Below are positions 38,183 through 50,528 of a DNA stretch of 64,000 bases, in pieces. The notes beneath the pieces are model-generated. The model worked only from the letters and a program-made list of their open reading frames with translations. It was not told where the DNA came from and ran no database searches. Position 1 is the stretch's first letter; each line of letters opens with the position of its first letter. Origin of the DNA: Companilactobacillus baiquanensis (GTDB lineage Bacteria; Bacillota; Bacilli; Lactobacillales; Lactobacillaceae). The translations under genes and the position numbers were made by a program. The stretch is taken from contig NZ_RHOQ01000003.1 in NCBI RefSeq assembly GCF_003946605.1, forward strand, positions 248,001 to 312,000, written 5' to 3'.

Positions 38183-38300
38183 TGAGATTCAAAGTTCAAA
38201 ACGTTAGCCGCGATCTATTGTCCGTGGCCATACCGTATAGAAAAAGCAAAAGTAGGATTTAGAATTCTATTTTTGGTTTTTTTTTGCCTAAAATTAGGGT
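38183..38300 (+). ncRNA. Structured leader of rpoB, candidate Lacto-rpoB motif
   Basis: The leader contains CCGCG...CGTGG (stem with one G-U) and CTAT...ATAG pairings at about 38208-38240. A purine-rich arm AAAAGTAGGA then pairs imperfectly with ATTCTATTTT and is followed by nine T (terminator-like, ~38253-38288). Position before rpoB in a lactobacillus matches the known Lacto-rpoB RNA motif. I cannot check its covariance model, so the name is provisional. Confidence 0.5.
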
Positions 38301-38382
38301 ATAAAAACGTTTTCTTACAATTTGTAACGAAAATGTAATATTCGGTCAACGTTTGAACAAATTATATGTTGAGGTGAAAAAT

Positions 38383-41300
38383 TTGACTTATCATAACGTT
38401 AATTATGGTGCACACCGTGTTCGTCGTAGTTATGCAAAGATCAAGGAAGTTCTTCCACTGCCAAATTTAATAGACATTCAAACAAATTCTTATAACTGGT
38501 TCTTAGATGAAGGACTTAAAGATATGTTTGATGACGTTATGCCTATTGATGATTTCGGTGGAAATCTTTCATTAGAGTATGTTGATTACAAACTATTAGA
38601 ACCTAAGTATACAGTTGAAGAAGCAAGACAACATGATGCTAATTATTCAGCACCATTGCATGTCACATTGAAATTGACTAACCATGAAACAGGCGAGATC
38701 AAGACTCAAGATGTTTTCTTTGGCGATTTTCCAATTATGACAGAGCAAGGTACTTTTATTATTAATGGTGCCGAACGTGTTATTGTTTCTCAATTAGTAC
38801 GTTCACCTGGTATTTATTACAATTCAGATACCGATAAAAATGGTCGTATTAACTTTGGAACAACTGTTATTCCTAACCGTGGTGCTTGGTTGGAATTTGA
38901 AACAGATGCTAAAGGTTTGGGTTACGTTAGAATTGATAGAACTAGAAAACTACCTATTTCTGAATTGATCAGATCATTAGGTTTTGGTGCTGATTCTGAA
39001 ATTCTTGATATCTTTGGTGAAAATGATACTTTGAATTTAACACTTGAAAAAGATGTTCATAAAGATACAAGTGACTCTCGTGTTGAAGAAGCATTAAAGG
39101 ATATTTATGAAAGACTTCGTCCTGGTGAACCTAAGACTGCCGATTCATCTCGTTCATTGCTATATGCTAGATTCTTCGACCCACGTAGATATGACATGGC
39201 ATCTGTTGGTCGTTACAAGGTCAACAAGAAGCTTAATCTAAAAACAAGACTTTTGAATAAGACACTTGCTGAAACACTTGCTGATCCTGATACAGGTGAA
39301 GTTATCTTGGCTAAGGATACAGTTCTTGACCGTGAAGCTATGAACAAATTGAGTCCATACCTTAAACGTGAAGACTTCAAGACTGTAACTCTTCAACCAT
39401 CAGATGAAGGTGTTTTGACAGATCCAGTTACAATTCAAATTATTAAAGTTTATTCAGAAGCTGATAATGAAAAAGTTGTTAATATGATCGGTAATGGTCA
39501 TATTGATGCTAAATTGCGTGTTATCACACCTGCTGATATTTTGGCTGGTATCAATTACTTCTTAAATCTTAAAGAAGATATTGGTAACGTCGATGATATT
39601 GATCACTTGGGTAACCGTCGTATTCGTTCAGTTGGTGAATTACTTCAAAATCAGTTCCGTATTGGTTTATCACGTATGGAACGTGTTGTACGTGAAAGAA
39701 TGTCAATTCAAGACTCAGCTACTGTTACACCACAACAATTGATCAATATTAGACCAGTTGTTGCCTCAATCAAGGAATTCTTTGGTTCATCACAATTGTC
39801 ACAGTTCATGGATCAGACTAATCCGCTTGGAGAACTAGAACACAAGCGTCGTCTATCTGCTCTTGGACCTGGTGGTTTGACTCGTGATCGTGCCGGATAT
39901 GAAGTTCGTGACGTTCACTATACTCACTATGGTCGTATGTGTCCTATTGAAACTCCTGAAGGTCCTAATATTGGACTTATTAATAACTTGGCTAGTTATG
40001 CCATTATTAATGAATATGGTTTCATTGAAACACCATATCGTCGTGTTTCATGGGATACACATAAGGTTACAAATAAGATCGATTATCTAACTGCTGACGA
40101 AGAAGATAATTATGTTGTTGCTCAGGCTAATACACCGCTTGATGAAGATGGTGGATTTGTTGACAACACAATTTTGGCTCGTAAAAAAGATGACAATATC
40201 GAAACTACTCCAGAAAAAGTCGATTACATGGACGTTTCTCCTAAACAAGTAGTTTCAGTTGCCACAGCATGTATTCCTTTCTTGGAAAATGATGATTCTA
40301 ACCGTGCCTTGATGGGTGCTAACATGCAACGTCAAGCTGTTCCTTTGGTTAATCCACATGCACCACTTGTTGGTACAAGTATGGAATATATTGCTGCCCA
40401 TGATTCTGGTGCCGCACTTATTGCTAAGAATGATGGTGTCGTTGAATACGTTGATGCTAGAAAGATTACTGTAAAACGTAATGATGACAGCACAATTGAT
40501 GAATATAAAGTAACTAAGTTCCGTCGTTCAAATAATGGTAAGAGTTATAACCAAAAACCTATCGTTAGAAAAGGTGAAGAAGTTAAAGCTGGAGATATTA
40601 TCGCCGATGGTCCTGCAATGGAAAATGGTGAATTAGCTCTTGGTCAAAACCCATTGATCGCCTTTATGACATGGAATATGTATAACTATGAAGATGCCAT
40701 CGTTCTTTCAGAAAAATTAGTTCGTGAAGATGCTTATACTTCAATTCATATTGAAGAGTATGAATCAGAAGCACGTGATACAAAACTTGGACCTGAGGAA
40801 ATCACTCGTGAGATCCCTAACGTCGGTGAAGAATCACTTAAAGATCTTGATGAATTCGGTATCATTCGTATTGGTGCTGAGGTTCGTGATGGTGATATCT
40901 TAGTTGGTAAAGTAACTCCTAAAGGTGTTACAGAATTATCAGCCGAAGAAAGATTACTACATGCTATTTTCGGTGAAAAAGCTCGTGAAGTCCGTGATAC
41001 ATCACTTCGTGTACCACATGGTGGTGGCGGAATAATCCAAGACGTTAAAGTCTTCACACGTGAAGCCGGAGACGAATTGGATCCCGGTGTTAATATGATG
41101 GTTCGTGTCTATATTGCCCAGAAACGTAAGATTCAAGTTGGTGATAAGATGGCCGGACGTCATGGTAACAAAGGTACTGTTTCGATCGTTGTACCTCAAG
41201 AAGATATGCCTTATATGCCAGACGGTACACCAGTTGATATTCTTTTGAATCCAATGGGTGTTCCATCTCGTATGAATATCGGACAGGTACTTGATCTTCA

Positions 41301-41991
41301 CTTAGGTATGGCTGCTAGAAAACTTGGAATCCACGTTGCAACACCTGTTTTTGATGGTGTTCAAGATAATGAACTTTGGGACATTGTTAAAGAAGCTGAT
41401 ATGGATTCAGATGGTAAGTCAATACTTTATGATGGTCGTACTGGTGAACCATTTAAGAACCGTGTAGCTGTTGGTGTCATGTACTACATGAAATTAGCCC
41501 ACATGGTTGATGATAAACTTCATGCTCGTTCAATCGGACCATACTCACTAGTTACTCAACAACCACTTGGTGGTAAAGCACAATTTGGTGGACAGAGATT
41601 TGGTGAAATGGAAGTTTGGGCTCTTGAAGCTTATGGTGCCGCTTATACCTTACAAGAAATTTTGACATACAAGTCAGATGATATCGTAGGTCGTGTAAAG
41701 ACTTATGAGGCTATTGTTAAGGGTGAAAGTATTCCTAAACCAGGTGTTCCAGAATCATTCCGTGTTCTTGTTAAAGAGTTGCAAGCCTTAGGTCTTGATA
41801 TGAAAGTTCTAGATTCTCACAGCAAAGAAATCGAACTTAGAGATATGGATGACGATGATGATACTGTAAGTATCGACGCATTATCTAAACTCGCAAAACA
41901 ACAAGAAGAAAAACGTGCAGAAGAAGAAGCCAAGAAGTTGGAAGAATCACAAGATTCAACTGCTGACTCACGTACAAAATCAGAAAACTAG
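38383..41991 (+). CDS. rpoB: DNA-directed RNA polymerase subunit beta
   Basis: 1202-residue beta subunit. It contains the rifampicin region with [33 protein letters not shown] (here split only for quoting: [15 protein letters not shown] and [12 protein letters not shown]), which looks wild type. The C-terminal [22 protein letters not shown] anchor is present, with an acidic and charged tail after it. The start is TTG at 38383, 6-7 bases after GAGGTGA. An in-frame TTG at 38353 lies upstream of that site and is not favoured. rpoC follows after 28 bases. Confidence 0.97.
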   Translation: MTYHNVNYGAHRVRRSYAKIKEVLPLPNLIDIQTNSYNWFLDEGLKDMFDDVMPIDDFGGNLSLEYVDYKLLEPKYTVEEARQHDANYSAPLHVTLKLTNHETGEIKTQDVFFGDFPIMTEQGTFIINGAERVIVSQLVRSPGIYYNSDTDKNGRINFGTTVIPNRGAWLEFETDAKGLGYVRIDRTRKLPISELIRSLGFGADSEILDIFGENDTLNLTLEKDVHKDTSDSRVEEALKDIYERLRPGEPKTADSSRSLLYARFFDPRRYDMASVGRYKVNKKLNLKTRLLNKTLAETLADPDTGEVILAKDTVLDREAMNKLSPYLKREDFKTVTLQPSDEGVLTDPVTIQIIKVYSEADNEKVVNMIGNGHIDAKLRVITPADILAGINYFLNLKEDIGNVDDIDHLGNRRIRSVGELLQNQFRIGLSRMERVVRERMSIQDSATVTPQQLINIRPVVASIKEFFGSSQLSQFMDQTNPLGELEHKRRLSALGPGGLTRDRAGYEVRDVHYTHYGRMCPIETPEGPNIGLINNLASYAIINEYGFIETPYRRVSWDTHKVTNKIDYLTADEEDNYVVAQANTPLDEDGGFVDNTILARKKDDNIETTPEKVDYMDVSPKQVVSVATACIPFLENDDSNRALMGANMQRQAVPLVNPHAPLVGTSMEYIAAHDSGAALIAKNDGVVEYVDARKITVKRNDDSTIDEYKVTKFRRSNNGKSYNQKPIVRKGEEVKAGDIIADGPAMENGELALGQNPLIAFMTWNMYNYEDAIVLSEKLVREDAYTSIHIEEYESEARDTKLGPEEITREIPNVGEESLKDLDEFGIIRIGAEVRDGDILVGKVTPKGVTELSAEERLLHAIFGEKAREVRDTSLRVPHGGGGIIQDVKVFTREAGDELDPGVNMMVRVYIAQKRKIQVGDKMAGRHGNKGTVSIVVPQEDMPYMPDGTPVDILLNPMGVPSRMNIGQVLDLHLGMAARKLGIHVATPVFDGVQDNELWDIVKEADMDSDGKSILYDGRTGEPFKNRVAVGVMYYMKLAHMVDDKLHARSIGPYSLVTQQPLGGKAQFGGQRFGEMEVWALEAYGAAYTLQEILTYKSDDIVGRVKTYEAIVKGESIPKPGVPESFRVLVKELQALGLDMKVLDSHSKEIELRDMDDDDDTVSIDALSKLAKQQEEKRAEEEAKKLEESQDSTADSRTKSEN

Positions 41992-42019
41992 TCAAAATAG
42001 TGATTAGGGAGGATACCTT

Positions 42020-45000
42020 TTGATAGACGTTAATAAATTTGAAAGTATGCAAATAGGTTTAGCATCTCCTGACAAGATTCGTAGCTGGTCTTATGGAGAA
42101 GTTAAGAAACCTGAAACAATCAACTACCGTACTTTGAAACCAGAAAAAGATGGTCTATTCGATGAAAGAATTTTTGGACCAACTAAAGACTGGGAATGTG
42201 CCTGTGGTAAATATAAACGTATCCGCTATAAGGGTATTGTTTGTGACCGTTGTGGTGTTGAAGTTACTCGTTCAAAAGTTCGTCGTGAACGTATGGCGCA
42301 CATCGAATTAGCTGCACCAGTTACACATATTTGGTACTTCAAGGGAATCCCATCACGTATGGGACTTGTTTTGGACATGAGTCCTAGAAACCTTGAAGAA
42401 GTAATTTACTTTGCTTCATATGTAGTTATTGATCCAGGTGAAACAGACCTAGAAAGAAGACAACTACTTACAGAATCAGAATATCGTAAGAAACGTGAAG
42501 AATTTGGTAACAAATTCGTTGCTAAGATGGGTGCCGAAGGTATCAGAGAACTTCTTAGCCAAGTTGATATGGAAACAGACATCAAAGAATTACGTGAAAC
42601 TTTAAAGACTGCTCAAGGTCAAAAACGTACACGTGCTATTAGACGTTTGGATATTCTTAGTGCTTTTGCTAAGTCAGGTAATAAACCGGAGTGGATGGTA
42701 ATGGAAGCAATTCCCGTTATCCCACCTGATTTAAGACCAATGGTTCAACTAGAAGGTGGCCGTTTTGCCACATCTGATTTGAATGATCTATATCGTCGTG
42801 TTATTAACCGTAATAATCGTTTGAAGAGATTGTTGGATCTACATGCTCCAAACATCATTGTTCAAAATGAAAAGAGAATGCTTCAAGAAGCTGTCGATGC
42901 ATTGATCGATAATGGTCGTCGTGGCCGTCCTGTTACAGGACCTGGTAACCGTCCATTGAAGTCACTATCACATATGCTTAAAGGTAAGCAAGGACGTTTC
43001 CGTCAAAACTTACTTGGTAAACGTGTTGACTATTCTGGACGTTCAGTTATCGATGTTGGTCCTACATTGAAGTTCTATCAATGTGGATTGCCTCGTGAAA
43101 TGGCTTTGGAATTATTCAAACCATTTGTAATGCATGAACTAGTTAAAAGAGAGATTGCTTCAAACGTTAAAAACGCTAGAAGAAAGATCGATCGTCAAGA
43201 TGATGACATTTGGGATGTACTTGAAGATGTAATTAAAGAACGTCCAGTTCTACTTAACCGTGCCCCTACACTTCACAGACTTGGTATTCAAGCCTTTGAA
43301 CCTGTTTTGGTTGATGGTAAGTCAATTCGTCTTCACCCACTTGCTTGTGAAGCTTATAATGCCGATTTTGATGGGGATCAGATGGCTGTCCACGTTCCTC
43401 TATCAGATGAAGCTCAAGCTGAAGCACGTATGTTGATGCTTGCTGCTCACCATATCCTTGCTCCTAAAGATGGTAAACCTATTGTTACACCATCACAGGA
43501 CGTTGTTTTGGGTAACTACTACCTAACAATCGAAACAAGACATATGACTGGTGAAGGTAAGATCTTTACAGATGCTAATGAAGTACAAACTGCTCTTGTT
43601 AATGGTGATGTTCATTACCATACAAGAATTGGTTTGTCAGTTGCCTCAATGCCAAACAAGCCTTTCTCTGATGATCAAAGAGATAAGATCATGGTTACAA
43701 GTGTTGGTAAAGTTATCTTTAATGAGATTCTTCCTGAAGATTTCCCATACTTAAATGAACCAACCGATGACAATTTAGTTCATGGTGTTCCTGATAAGTA
43801 CTTCTTAGATAAAGGTGAAAATATTCAAGACAAACTTGACGAAATGGACCTTGTTGATCCATTGAAGAGTGGTTATTTAAGTGATATCATTGCCCAAATC
43901 TTTAAGATATATCGTGTTCAAAGAACATCTTCATTACTTGATGATATGAAGGAATTAGGATATACAATTTGTACACTTTCTGGATTAACAGTTGGTGTTA
44001 CAGATGTTCCTAACTTAACTGAAAAACCTGAAATCATCGAAAAGGCCCACAAACAAGTTGCTTCAATTTCTAAGCAATTCCGTCGTGGACTTATCACTGA
44101 CGATGAACGACATGACCGTGTTATCAGTGTTTGGAATGATACAAAAGATGAAATTCAACAATTGTTGATCGATTCCTTTGATCCAACAAACCCTATTTCA
44201 ATGATGTCTGATTCTGGTGCCCGTGGTAATATCTCAAACTTTACTCAGCTTGCTGGTATGCGTGGACTTATGGCTGCCCCTAATGGTGGTATGATGGAAA
44301 TTCCTGTTATTTCTAACTTCCGTGAAGGACTATCCGTTTTGGAAATGTTCATGTCAACCCACGGTGCTCGTAAAGGTATGACCGATACAGCCTTGAAGAC
44401 TGCTAACTCTGGTTACTTGACACGTCGTCTAGTTGATGTTGCTCAAGATGTTATCGTACGTGAAGAAGATTGTGGTACTGACCGTGGACTTCTAGTAAGT
44501 TCAATTATGGAAGGTACAGACATGATCGAACCATTGTATGACCGTCTTGTTGGACGTTATACACAAAAGACTGTTAAAGATCCTGAGACTGGTGAAGTTC
44601 TTGCTGATCGTGGTGTTCTTATGGATGAAAACCTAGCTCAAAAGATCGTTGATGCTGGTGTTAAAGAAGTAACAATTCGTTCTGCATTTACATGTGATAC
44701 AAAACATGGTGTATGTAAGAAATGTTACGGTAGAAACCTTGCTACTGGTGAAGAAGTTGAAATTGGTGAAGCAGTTGGTACTGTTGCTGCTCAATCAATC
44801 GGTGAACCAGGTACACAGCTTACTATGCGTAACTTCCATACCGGTGGTGTTGCTGGTGGCGATGATATTACACAAGGACTTCCTCGTGTTCAAGAAATCG
44901 TTGAAGCTAGAAACCCTAAAGGTCTTGCAGTTATTTCTGAAGTTGACGGTACTATTACTGCCATTGATGAAAATCCTGCTGAACGTACTAAAGAGATCAC

Positions 45001-45685
45001 TGTTGAAGGTGATATTGATACTAGATCTTATAGTGTTCCTTATACATCAAGTGTTGCGGTTGCCGAAGGTGAACATGTTGACCGTGGTGGTAAGTTAACA
45101 CAAGGTTCAATTGATCCTAAGGAATTGATCAAAGTTACAAATGTTCAAACAACTGAAAACTACTTACTTGCTGAAGTTCAAAAGGTTTACCGTATGCAAG
45201 GTGTTGATATTTCTGATAAGCATTTCGAGGTTATGATCAGACAAATGCTACGTAAGATCAGAATTCTTGACCCAGGTGATACAGATGTTCTACCAGGACA
45301 ATTAATGGATATTTCCCAATTTACAGATCATAACCGTGAAACATTGTTTAACGGTGGAATTCCTGCAACGGGACGTCCAGTTCTACTTGGTATTACTAAA
45401 GCCTCACTTGAAACAAATAGTTTCTTATCAGCTGCTTCATTCCAGGAAACAACAAGAGTTCTTACAGATGCTTCTATTAGAGGTAAGAATGATCCACTTC
45501 TTGGACTTAAAGAGAATGTTATCATTGGTAAACTTATTCCTGCCGGTACTGGTATGGCTAAGTACAACCATATGGAACCAAAGAAGACTGGTCCAATGGC
45601 TGAAAATTCAATCAATGGTGCATACACTATTTCTGATATTGAAGCTCAAATGAAAGCCGAAGATGCAACAAATCACGGTGAATAA
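42020..45685 (+). CDS. rpoC: DNA-directed RNA polymerase subunit beta'
   Basis: 1221-residue beta' subunit. The N-terminal zinc ribbon is [20 protein letters not shown]. The catalytic Mg loop is [13 protein letters not shown]. The second zinc site (CGTDRG... and [16 protein letters not shown]) lies in the C-terminal half, with the trigger-loop region ([19 protein letters not shown]). TTG start after AGGGAGG. It ends at a strong terminator and forms an operon with rpoB. Confidence 0.97.
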   Translation: MIDVNKFESMQIGLASPDKIRSWSYGEVKKPETINYRTLKPEKDGLFDERIFGPTKDWECACGKYKRIRYKGIVCDRCGVEVTRSKVRRERMAHIELAAPVTHIWYFKGIPSRMGLVLDMSPRNLEEVIYFASYVVIDPGETDLERRQLLTESEYRKKREEFGNKFVAKMGAEGIRELLSQVDMETDIKELRETLKTAQGQKRTRAIRRLDILSAFAKSGNKPEWMVMEAIPVIPPDLRPMVQLEGGRFATSDLNDLYRRVINRNNRLKRLLDLHAPNIIVQNEKRMLQEAVDALIDNGRRGRPVTGPGNRPLKSLSHMLKGKQGRFRQNLLGKRVDYSGRSVIDVGPTLKFYQCGLPREMALELFKPFVMHELVKREIASNVKNARRKIDRQDDDIWDVLEDVIKERPVLLNRAPTLHRLGIQAFEPVLVDGKSIRLHPLACEAYNADFDGDQMAVHVPLSDEAQAEARMLMLAAHHILAPKDGKPIVTPSQDVVLGNYYLTIETRHMTGEGKIFTDANEVQTALVNGDVHYHTRIGLSVASMPNKPFSDDQRDKIMVTSVGKVIFNEILPEDFPYLNEPTDDNLVHGVPDKYFLDKGENIQDKLDEMDLVDPLKSGYLSDIIAQIFKIYRVQRTSSLLDDMKELGYTICTLSGLTVGVTDVPNLTEKPEIIEKAHKQVASISKQFRRGLITDDERHDRVISVWNDTKDEIQQLLIDSFDPTNPISMMSDSGARGNISNFTQLAGMRGLMAAPNGGMMEIPVISNFREGLSVLEMFMSTHGARKGMTDTALKTANSGYLTRRLVDVAQDVIVREEDCGTDRGLLVSSIMEGTDMIEPLYDRLVGRYTQKTVKDPETGEVLADRGVLMDENLAQKIVDAGVKEVTIRSAFTCDTKHGVCKKCYGRNLATGEEVEIGEAVGTVAAQSIGEPGTQLTMRNFHTGGVAGGDDITQGLPRVQEIVEARNPKGLAVISEVDGTITAIDENPAERTKEITVEGDIDTRSYSVPYTSSVAVAEGEHVDRGGKLTQGSIDPKELIKVTNVQTTENYLLAEVQKVYRMQGVDISDKHFEVMIRQMLRKIRILDPGDTDVLPGQLMDISQFTDHNRETLFNGGIPATGRPVLLGITKASLETNSFLSAASFQETTRVLTDASIRGKNDPLLGLKENVIIGKLIPAGTGMAKYNHMEPKKTGPMAENSINGAYTISDIEAQMKAEDATNHGE

Positions 45686-45688
45686 TTT

Positions 45689-45720
45689 AAAAAAGACAAC
45701 CAGATGGTTGTCTTTTTTTT
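45689..45720 (+). terminator. Terminator after rpoC
   Basis: AAAAAAGACAACC-AGAT-GGTTGTCTTTTTT with extra T. Confidence 0.88.
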
Positions 45721-45763
45721 GTGTCCAAAATATGCTATTTTCTTATTGAAAAGGAGGAGTGAC

Positions 45764-46567
45764 ATGACTAAACGGCAACTGAAATTTCACGACCATGAAT
45801 TTGAGATTGATACTTATTGGTTAGATTCTTTAGATGATCAGCCTAAACCACTTGCCATTGTTTTTCCCGGTGGTGCATACAAATTTATTGCTGGAAGAGA
45901 GGCACAGCCAATTGCTTTAAAGTTTGCTTCAGAAGGGATCCATGCGATTGTGTTTGATTATCCTTTAATATCTGAGAAACAGGCAATCTATCCTTTGGTT
46001 TTACAGGAGATAGCAACTTTATTAAATTGGGTAGGTGAACAAAGTAAAGTACATAATATTGATTTAAACAAAATTTTATTGGTTGGATTTTCGGCGGGTG
46101 CCCATGTAGTTGCTAATTACAATACGTTGATGACTAATGAAGAAACGAAAAAAGAGATTTTTAAAGATGATATAAAAGTTCAGCCTGCAGCAAATATAAT
46201 TGGTTATCCGGTTATCGATCTTACTTTAGGATGGCCAAAAGAAGATTGGGCAATGAAAATTAGCGCAGATATTTTATACTGGCAGGCTCAAGAACATTTA
46301 AATAATAATTCTAAACCAACTTTTATTTGGCAAACTGTCACTGATCAAACAGTCCCAGTTATGAATTCGTTAGTCTATGCTCAGAAGATGGAACTGCTGC
46401 ATATTCCTTATGAACTTCATTTGTTTGCATCCGGTGGTCATGGCTCTTCACTGGCAACTTATGTAACACAAGATGGTAATGAGGATAATGTAAATTTTGC
46501 TAACGCTAAGTGGTGGGAGCTGTGTATGAATTGGTTGAAAGTCAGAGATATTTTACCAAAAGAGTAA
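45764..46567 (+). CDS. Alpha/beta-hydrolase, acetyl-esterase-like
   Basis: 267-residue cytoplasmic hydrolase of the BD-FAE/Aes type. The oxyanion region is IVFPGGAYKFIAGRE, the nucleophile elbow is VGFSAGAHV with S110, and a C-terminal SGGHGSSLAT supplies His. The Asp is probably in WQTVTDQTVPV. Substrate unknown; short acyl or sugar-acetyl esters are typical. The ATG at 45764 follows AAAGGAGGAG. An in-frame ATG at 45704 lies inside the rpoC terminator and is rejected. The 3' end overlaps the convergent prepilin peptidase gene by 15 bases. Confidence 0.85.
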   Translation: MTKRQLKFHDHEFEIDTYWLDSLDDQPKPLAIVFPGGAYKFIAGREAQPIALKFASEGIHAIVFDYPLISEKQAIYPLVLQEIATLLNWVGEQSKVHNIDLNKILLVGFSAGAHVVANYNTLMTNEETKKEIFKDDIKVQPAANIIGYPVIDLTLGWPKEDWAMKISADILYWQAQEHLNNNSKPTFIWQTVTDQTVPVMNSLVYAQKMELLHIPYELHLFASGGHGSSLATYVTQDGNEDNVNFANAKWWELCMNWLKVRDILPKE

Positions 46568-47212
46568 ACATAGATATGCAGCCGCACTAATGTATGGAAT
46601 AAATCTGAATTTTATTTTCTTTGTTAATGTGAAATGAATTATACAGGCTAGGCAGGCAATTAAAATTATTTTCAAGATCATATCTAATCCTAAAAGGAAT
46701 GCAAGAATCGTTAAAACTTCGATATCTCCTGAGCCGATACCTTTATTCAAATGATTTAATAGAGTTAATAGTGTATAAATGATTAAAGCTGGGATAAAAT
46801 GTAAGTGCTGATTGTTGATAATTATGATTGGGACAAACAGTAGGTAGTGTGTTAAATAAACATAACCAAAGAGATGATCACTAATCGCCAAAAGGGTTAG
46901 GACAGTAAAAATCGGGATAATGATTATTAAATTTTTATGTGTTAATGCTGCTACCAGCAAGAAGGTTCCACCTGCAAATTCTGTTAGTGGGTATAACCGA
47001 TCAATTGGAACGGTACAATATTTGCATCTACCTTTAGTAATTAAATAACTCCAAACAGGGATCAGCTCTAACCAGGTCAATGTTCTTTGACAATTGTCGC
47101 ATTTTGAACGTCTAGTTGGTTTTATATGAGGATATTCGTGAGCAATTACTGTTAAAAATGACACTAGACTTGTGCCTAAAGTAAAAATTATTAGATTAAA
47201 AGCATAATTCAT
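46553..47212 (-). CDS. comC: Prepilin peptidase ComC (type IV leader peptidase)
   Basis: 219-residue membrane aspartic protease that trims and methylates the leader of competence pseudopilins (ComGC etc.). A cytoplasmic zinc-type loop with two Cys pairs, CDNCQRTLTW and CKYCTVPIDRLYP, is present. Catalytic aspartates are in LAISDHLFG and GIGSGDIEV (GxGD). About seven hydrophobic segments. GAGGTGAT precedes the ATG. The com pilin operon is not in this window. Its terminus overlaps the esterase gene on the other strand. Confidence 0.88.
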   Translation of the reverse strand: MNYAFNLIIFTLGTSLVSFLTVIAHEYPHIKPTRRSKCDNCQRTLTWLELIPVWSYLITKGRCKYCTVPIDRLYPLTEFAGGTFLLVAALTHKNLIIIIPIFTVLTLLAISDHLFGYVYLTHYLLFVPIIIINNQHLHFIPALIIYTLLTLLNHLNKGIGSGDIEVLTILAFLLGLDMILKIILIACLACIIHFTLTKKIKFRFIPYISAAAYLCLLFW

Positions 47213-47258
47213 CTTTTATCACCTCAAAAGAAATTACGTAAATCATCGATAAGTTGCA

Positions 47259-47287
47259 TTGACATAGTGATTTTTAGATGATATTCT
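47259..47287 (+). promoter_or_regulatory. Promoter of the str operon
   Basis: Consensus TTGACA (47259-47264), 17 bp, TATTCT (47282-47287). Confidence 0.75.
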
Positions 47288-47344
47288 AGTAGACGTGCTT
47301 TTATTGGCAGCAAGGTAAATTGTTATATGAATATAAGCTCATAA

Positions 47345-47403
47345 TGTACACCACTAACGTGGTTTATTATTTTTCCAAAATTGTGAACCACCTGGATGTG
47401 TGT
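47345..47403 (+). other. Structured leader of rpsL
   Basis: A ~140-base 5' leader. GTACAC near 47346 is complementary to GTGTAC near 47398, enclosing ACCAC-TAA-CGTGGT and a second ACCACC. The nested complementary arms suggest a ribosomal-protein binding leader; I do not recognise a named family. Confidence 0.4.
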
Positions 47404-47430
47404 ACTTAAATTTTTAGGAGGAAACTTTTA

Positions 47431-47844
47431 ATGCCTACAATTAATCAATTAGTTCGTAAAGGCCGCAAGTCAGTCAGTTCGAAGTCAAATTCACCTGCCT
47501 TAAACTTCGGTTACAACAGTATGAAGAAAGTTGCTACAAAGAACCCAGCTCCACAAAAACGTGGTGTTGCAACTCGTGTCGGAACAATGACACCTAAAAA
47601 GCCTAACTCAGCTTTACGTAAGTATGCCCGTGTTAGACTTTCAAACCTTATTGAAGTTACAGCATACATCCCAGGTGTTGGACATAACTTACAAGAGCAT
47701 AGTGTTGTTCTTGTTCGTGGTGGCCGTGTTAAGGATTTACCTGGTGTTCGTTATCACGTTGTTCGTGGTGCTTTAGATACTGCCGGTGTTGATGGACGTA
47801 TGCAAAGTCGTTCAAAATATGGTGCAAAGAAGCCCAAGAAATAA
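47431..47844 (+). CDS. rpsL: 30S ribosomal protein S12
   Basis: 137-residue decoding-centre protein. The streptomycin-linked lysine is present (K57 in [11 protein letters not shown]), as is the second loop [13 protein letters not shown], so no classical resistance change is visible. First gene of the str operon, with AGGAGG upstream. Confidence 0.98.
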   Translation: MPTINQLVRKGRKSVSSKSNSPALNFGYNSMKKVATKNPAPQKRGVATRVGTMTPKKPNSALRKYARVRLSNLIEVTAYIPGVGHNLQEHSVVLVRGGRVKDLPGVRYHVVRGALDTAGVDGRMQSRSKYGAKKPKK

Positions 47845-47886
47845 TAACAATTAAGAAATAATAACGTAATAACGGAGGAATTTAAT

Positions 47887-48354
47887 ATGCGTAAAGGTAG
47901 AGCTCCAAAACGCGATGTTTTGCCAGATCCAATGTATAACTCAAAATTAGTAACTCGTTTAATTAATCACTTGATGTACGATGGTAAGAGAGGTACAGCC
48001 TCATCAATCCTATATCGTTCATTTGATATTATCAAAGATAAAACTGGTAACGAACCATTGGACGTGTTTGAAGAAGCAATGAACAATGTTATGCCAGTTC
48101 TTGAAGTTAAGGCTCGCCGTATCGGTGGTTCTAACTATCAAATCCCTATCGAAGTACGTCCAGACCGTCGTACAACACTAGGACTACGCTGGATCGTTAG
48201 CTATGCTCGTTTACGTGGTGAACACACAATGGACGAACGTCTAGCAAACGAAATTATGGATGCAGCTAATAATACAGGTGCAGCTGTTAAGAAACGTGAA
48301 GATACACATAAGATGGCCGATGCTAACCGTGCATTTGCTCATTATCGTTGGTAG
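47887..48354 (+). CDS. rpsG: 30S ribosomal protein S7
   Basis: 155-residue primary 16S rRNA-binding protein of the 30S head ([43 protein letters not shown]). Standard length. It lies 42 bases after rpsL in the same operon. S7 is the usual autoregulator of str operons in other bacteria. Confidence 0.98.
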   Translation: MRKGRAPKRDVLPDPMYNSKLVTRLINHLMYDGKRGTASSILYRSFDIIKDKTGNEPLDVFEEAMNNVMPVLEVKARRIGGSNYQIPIEVRPDRRTTLGLRWIVSYARLRGEHTMDERLANEIMDAANNTGAAVKKREDTHKMADANRAFAHYRW

Positions 48355-48388
48355 AATCTAGTATATTTGAGAGGAGAAACAATTTTTA

Positions 48389-50488
48389 ATGGCTAATAAA
48401 CGTGAATTTCCATTAGAAGATACTCGTAATATTGGTATCATGGCTCATATTGATGCCGGTAAAACAACAACTACAGAACGTATTTTGTATTATACTGGTA
48501 AAATCCATAAAATTGGTGAAACACATGATGGTGCTTCACAAATGGACTGGATGGCACAAGAACAAGAACGTGGTATTACTATTACATCAGCTGCTACAAC
48601 TGCTGAATGGAAGGGTAACCGTATCAATATTATTGATACCCCAGGACACGTTGACTTCACAATGGAAGTTGAACGTTCATTACGTGTTCTAGACGGTTCT
48701 ATTACTGTTCTTGATGCTCAATCAGGTGTTGAACCACAAACTGAAAATGTTTGGCGTCAAGCTACAACATATGGTGTTCCAAGAATCGTTTTCGTTAACA
48801 AGATGGATAAAATCGGTGCTAACTTTGACTATTCTGTTTCAACACTTCATGACAGACTAAATGCTAATGCACATGCTGTTCAAATGCCTATCGGTGCCGA
48901 AGACAATTTCGAAGGTGTTATCGACTTGATCGAAATGAAAGCCGATCTCTACGACGAAGATGAATTAGGTACAAAGTGGGATACTGTTGATGTTCCTGAT
49001 GAATATGTTGAAGAAGCAACAAAGAAGCGTACAGAGTTAGTTGAATCTGTTGCCGAAGTTGATGACGACATCATGGAAAAATATCTTGATGGTACAGAAA
49101 TCACAAATGATGAATTACGTGCAGCAATCAGAAAAGCTACTATTAATTTGAAGTTCTTCCCAGTTCTTGCAGGTTCTGCTTTCAAGAATAAGGGTGTTCA
49201 AATGTTGATGGATGCTGTTGTTGATTACTTGCCTTCACCATTGGATGTACGTCCATATAATGCTACAGATCCTAAAGATGATAGCCAAGTAGAACTTATG
49301 GCTGATGATAAGAAACCATTTGCCGGATTAGCATTTAAGATTGCTACTGACCCATTCGTTGGTCGTCTAACATACATTCGTGTATATAGAGGAACATTGG
49401 AATCTGGTTCATATGTATTGAATGCATCTAAAGATAAGCGTGAACGTGTTGGTCGTTTGCTACAAATGCATTCTAACCACCGTAAGGAAATCCCAGAAGT
49501 ATTCTCAGGTGATATCGCTGCTGTTATCGGTTTGAAGAATACTACTACTGGTGATTCATTAACTGATCCTGATGATCCATTGATCCTTGAATCATTGGAT
49601 ATTCCAGATCCAGTTATCCAAGTTTCTATCGAACCTGATTCAAAGGAAGATAGAGATAAGATGGATATCGCTATCCAAAAACTATCTGAAGAAGATCCTA
49701 CTTTCCAAGCTGAAACAAATCCTGAAACTGGTGAAACACTTATCTCTGGTATGGGTGAGCTTCATTTGGATATCATGGTTGACCGTATGAAACGTGAGTT
49801 CAAGGTTGCATGTAAAGTTGGTGAGCCACAAGTTGCTTACCGTGAAACATTTACACAACAAACAAGTGCTCAAGGTAAATTCGTTCGTCAATCAGGTGGT
49901 AAAGGTCAATATGGTGACGTATGGATCGAATTTACACCTAATGAAGAAGGAAAAGGCTTCGAGTTTGAAGATGCTATTGTCGGTGGTGTTGTTCCTCGTG
50001 AATACATCCCTTCAGTTGAACAAGGTTTGAAGGAATCAATGGAAAATGGTGTTCTTGCCGGATATCCATTGATCGATGTTAAGGCTAAGTTATATGATGG
50101 TTCATATCACGAAGTCGATTCATCAGAAGCTGCCTTTAAGATTGCCGCTTCAATTGCCCTACGTAATGCTGCTAAGTCAGCTGGTGCCGTAATTCTTGAA
50201 CCTATCATGAAGGTTGAAGTTGTTACACCAGAAGAATATCTTGGTGATGTTATGGGACAAATTACTGCTCGTCGTGGACGTGTTGAAGGTATGGAAGCTC
50301 GTGGTAACGCTCAACTCGTTAACTCATTCGTTCCACTTTCAGAAATGTTCGGATATGCAACAACACTTCGTTCAGCTACACAAGGCCGTGGTACTTTCAC
50401 AATGGTATTTGACCATTACGAAAAAGTTCCTAAGTCAATTCAAGCTGACATTATTAAAAAGAACGGTGGAAACACTGAAGAAAATTAA
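48389..50488 (+). CDS. fusA: Elongation factor G
   Basis: 699-residue translocase GTPase. G1 [15 protein letters not shown], switch [13 protein letters not shown]3 [15 protein letters not shown] and G4 VNKMDKIGA. Domains II-V follow at normal length, including the domain [14 protein letters not shown] segment. Last gene of the str operon; tuf is not attached here, as in other lactobacilli. It is followed by a terminator. Confidence 0.98.
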   Translation: MANKREFPLEDTRNIGIMAHIDAGKTTTTERILYYTGKIHKIGETHDGASQMDWMAQEQERGITITSAATTAEWKGNRINIIDTPGHVDFTMEVERSLRVLDGSITVLDAQSGVEPQTENVWRQATTYGVPRIVFVNKMDKIGANFDYSVSTLHDRLNANAHAVQMPIGAEDNFEGVIDLIEMKADLYDEDELGTKWDTVDVPDEYVEEATKKRTELVESVAEVDDDIMEKYLDGTEITNDELRAAIRKATINLKFFPVLAGSAFKNKGVQMLMDAVVDYLPSPLDVRPYNATDPKDDSQVELMADDKKPFAGLAFKIATDPFVGRLTYIRVYRGTLESGSYVLNASKDKRERVGRLLQMHSNHRKEIPEVFSGDIAAVIGLKNTTTGDSLTDPDDPLILESLDIPDPVIQVSIEPDSKEDRDKMDIAIQKLSEEDPTFQAETNPETGETLISGMGELHLDIMVDRMKREFKVACKVGEPQVAYRETFTQQTSAQGKFVRQSGGKGQYGDVWIEFTPNEEGKGFEFEDAIVGGVVPREYIPSVEQGLKESMENGVLAGYPLIDVKAKLYDGSYHEVDSSEAAFKIAASIALRNAAKSAGAVILEPIMKVEVVTPEEYLGDVMGQITARRGRVEGMEARGNAQLVNSFVPLSEMFGYATTLRSATQGRGTFTMVFDHYEKVPKSIQADIIKKNGGNTEEN

Positions 50489-50489
50489 T

Positions 50490-50524
50490 AAAAAAAACAA
50501 CCTGAGAAATCAGGTTGTTTTTTT
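50490..50524. terminator. Terminator after fusA
   Basis: AAAAAACAACCTGA-GAAA-TCAGGTTGTTTTTT; the symmetric A/T flanks can also serve the convergent CPBP gene. Confidence 0.88.
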
Positions 50525-50528
50525 GTCT

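Noticed and set aside
38353..38382. Earlier TTG start for rpoB
   Set aside because: The GAGGTGA ribosome site lies after it and points to the TTG at 38383.
45704..45763. Upstream ATG start of the esterase
   Set aside because: It lies in the rpoC terminator stem; the ATG at 45764 has AAAGGAGGAG.
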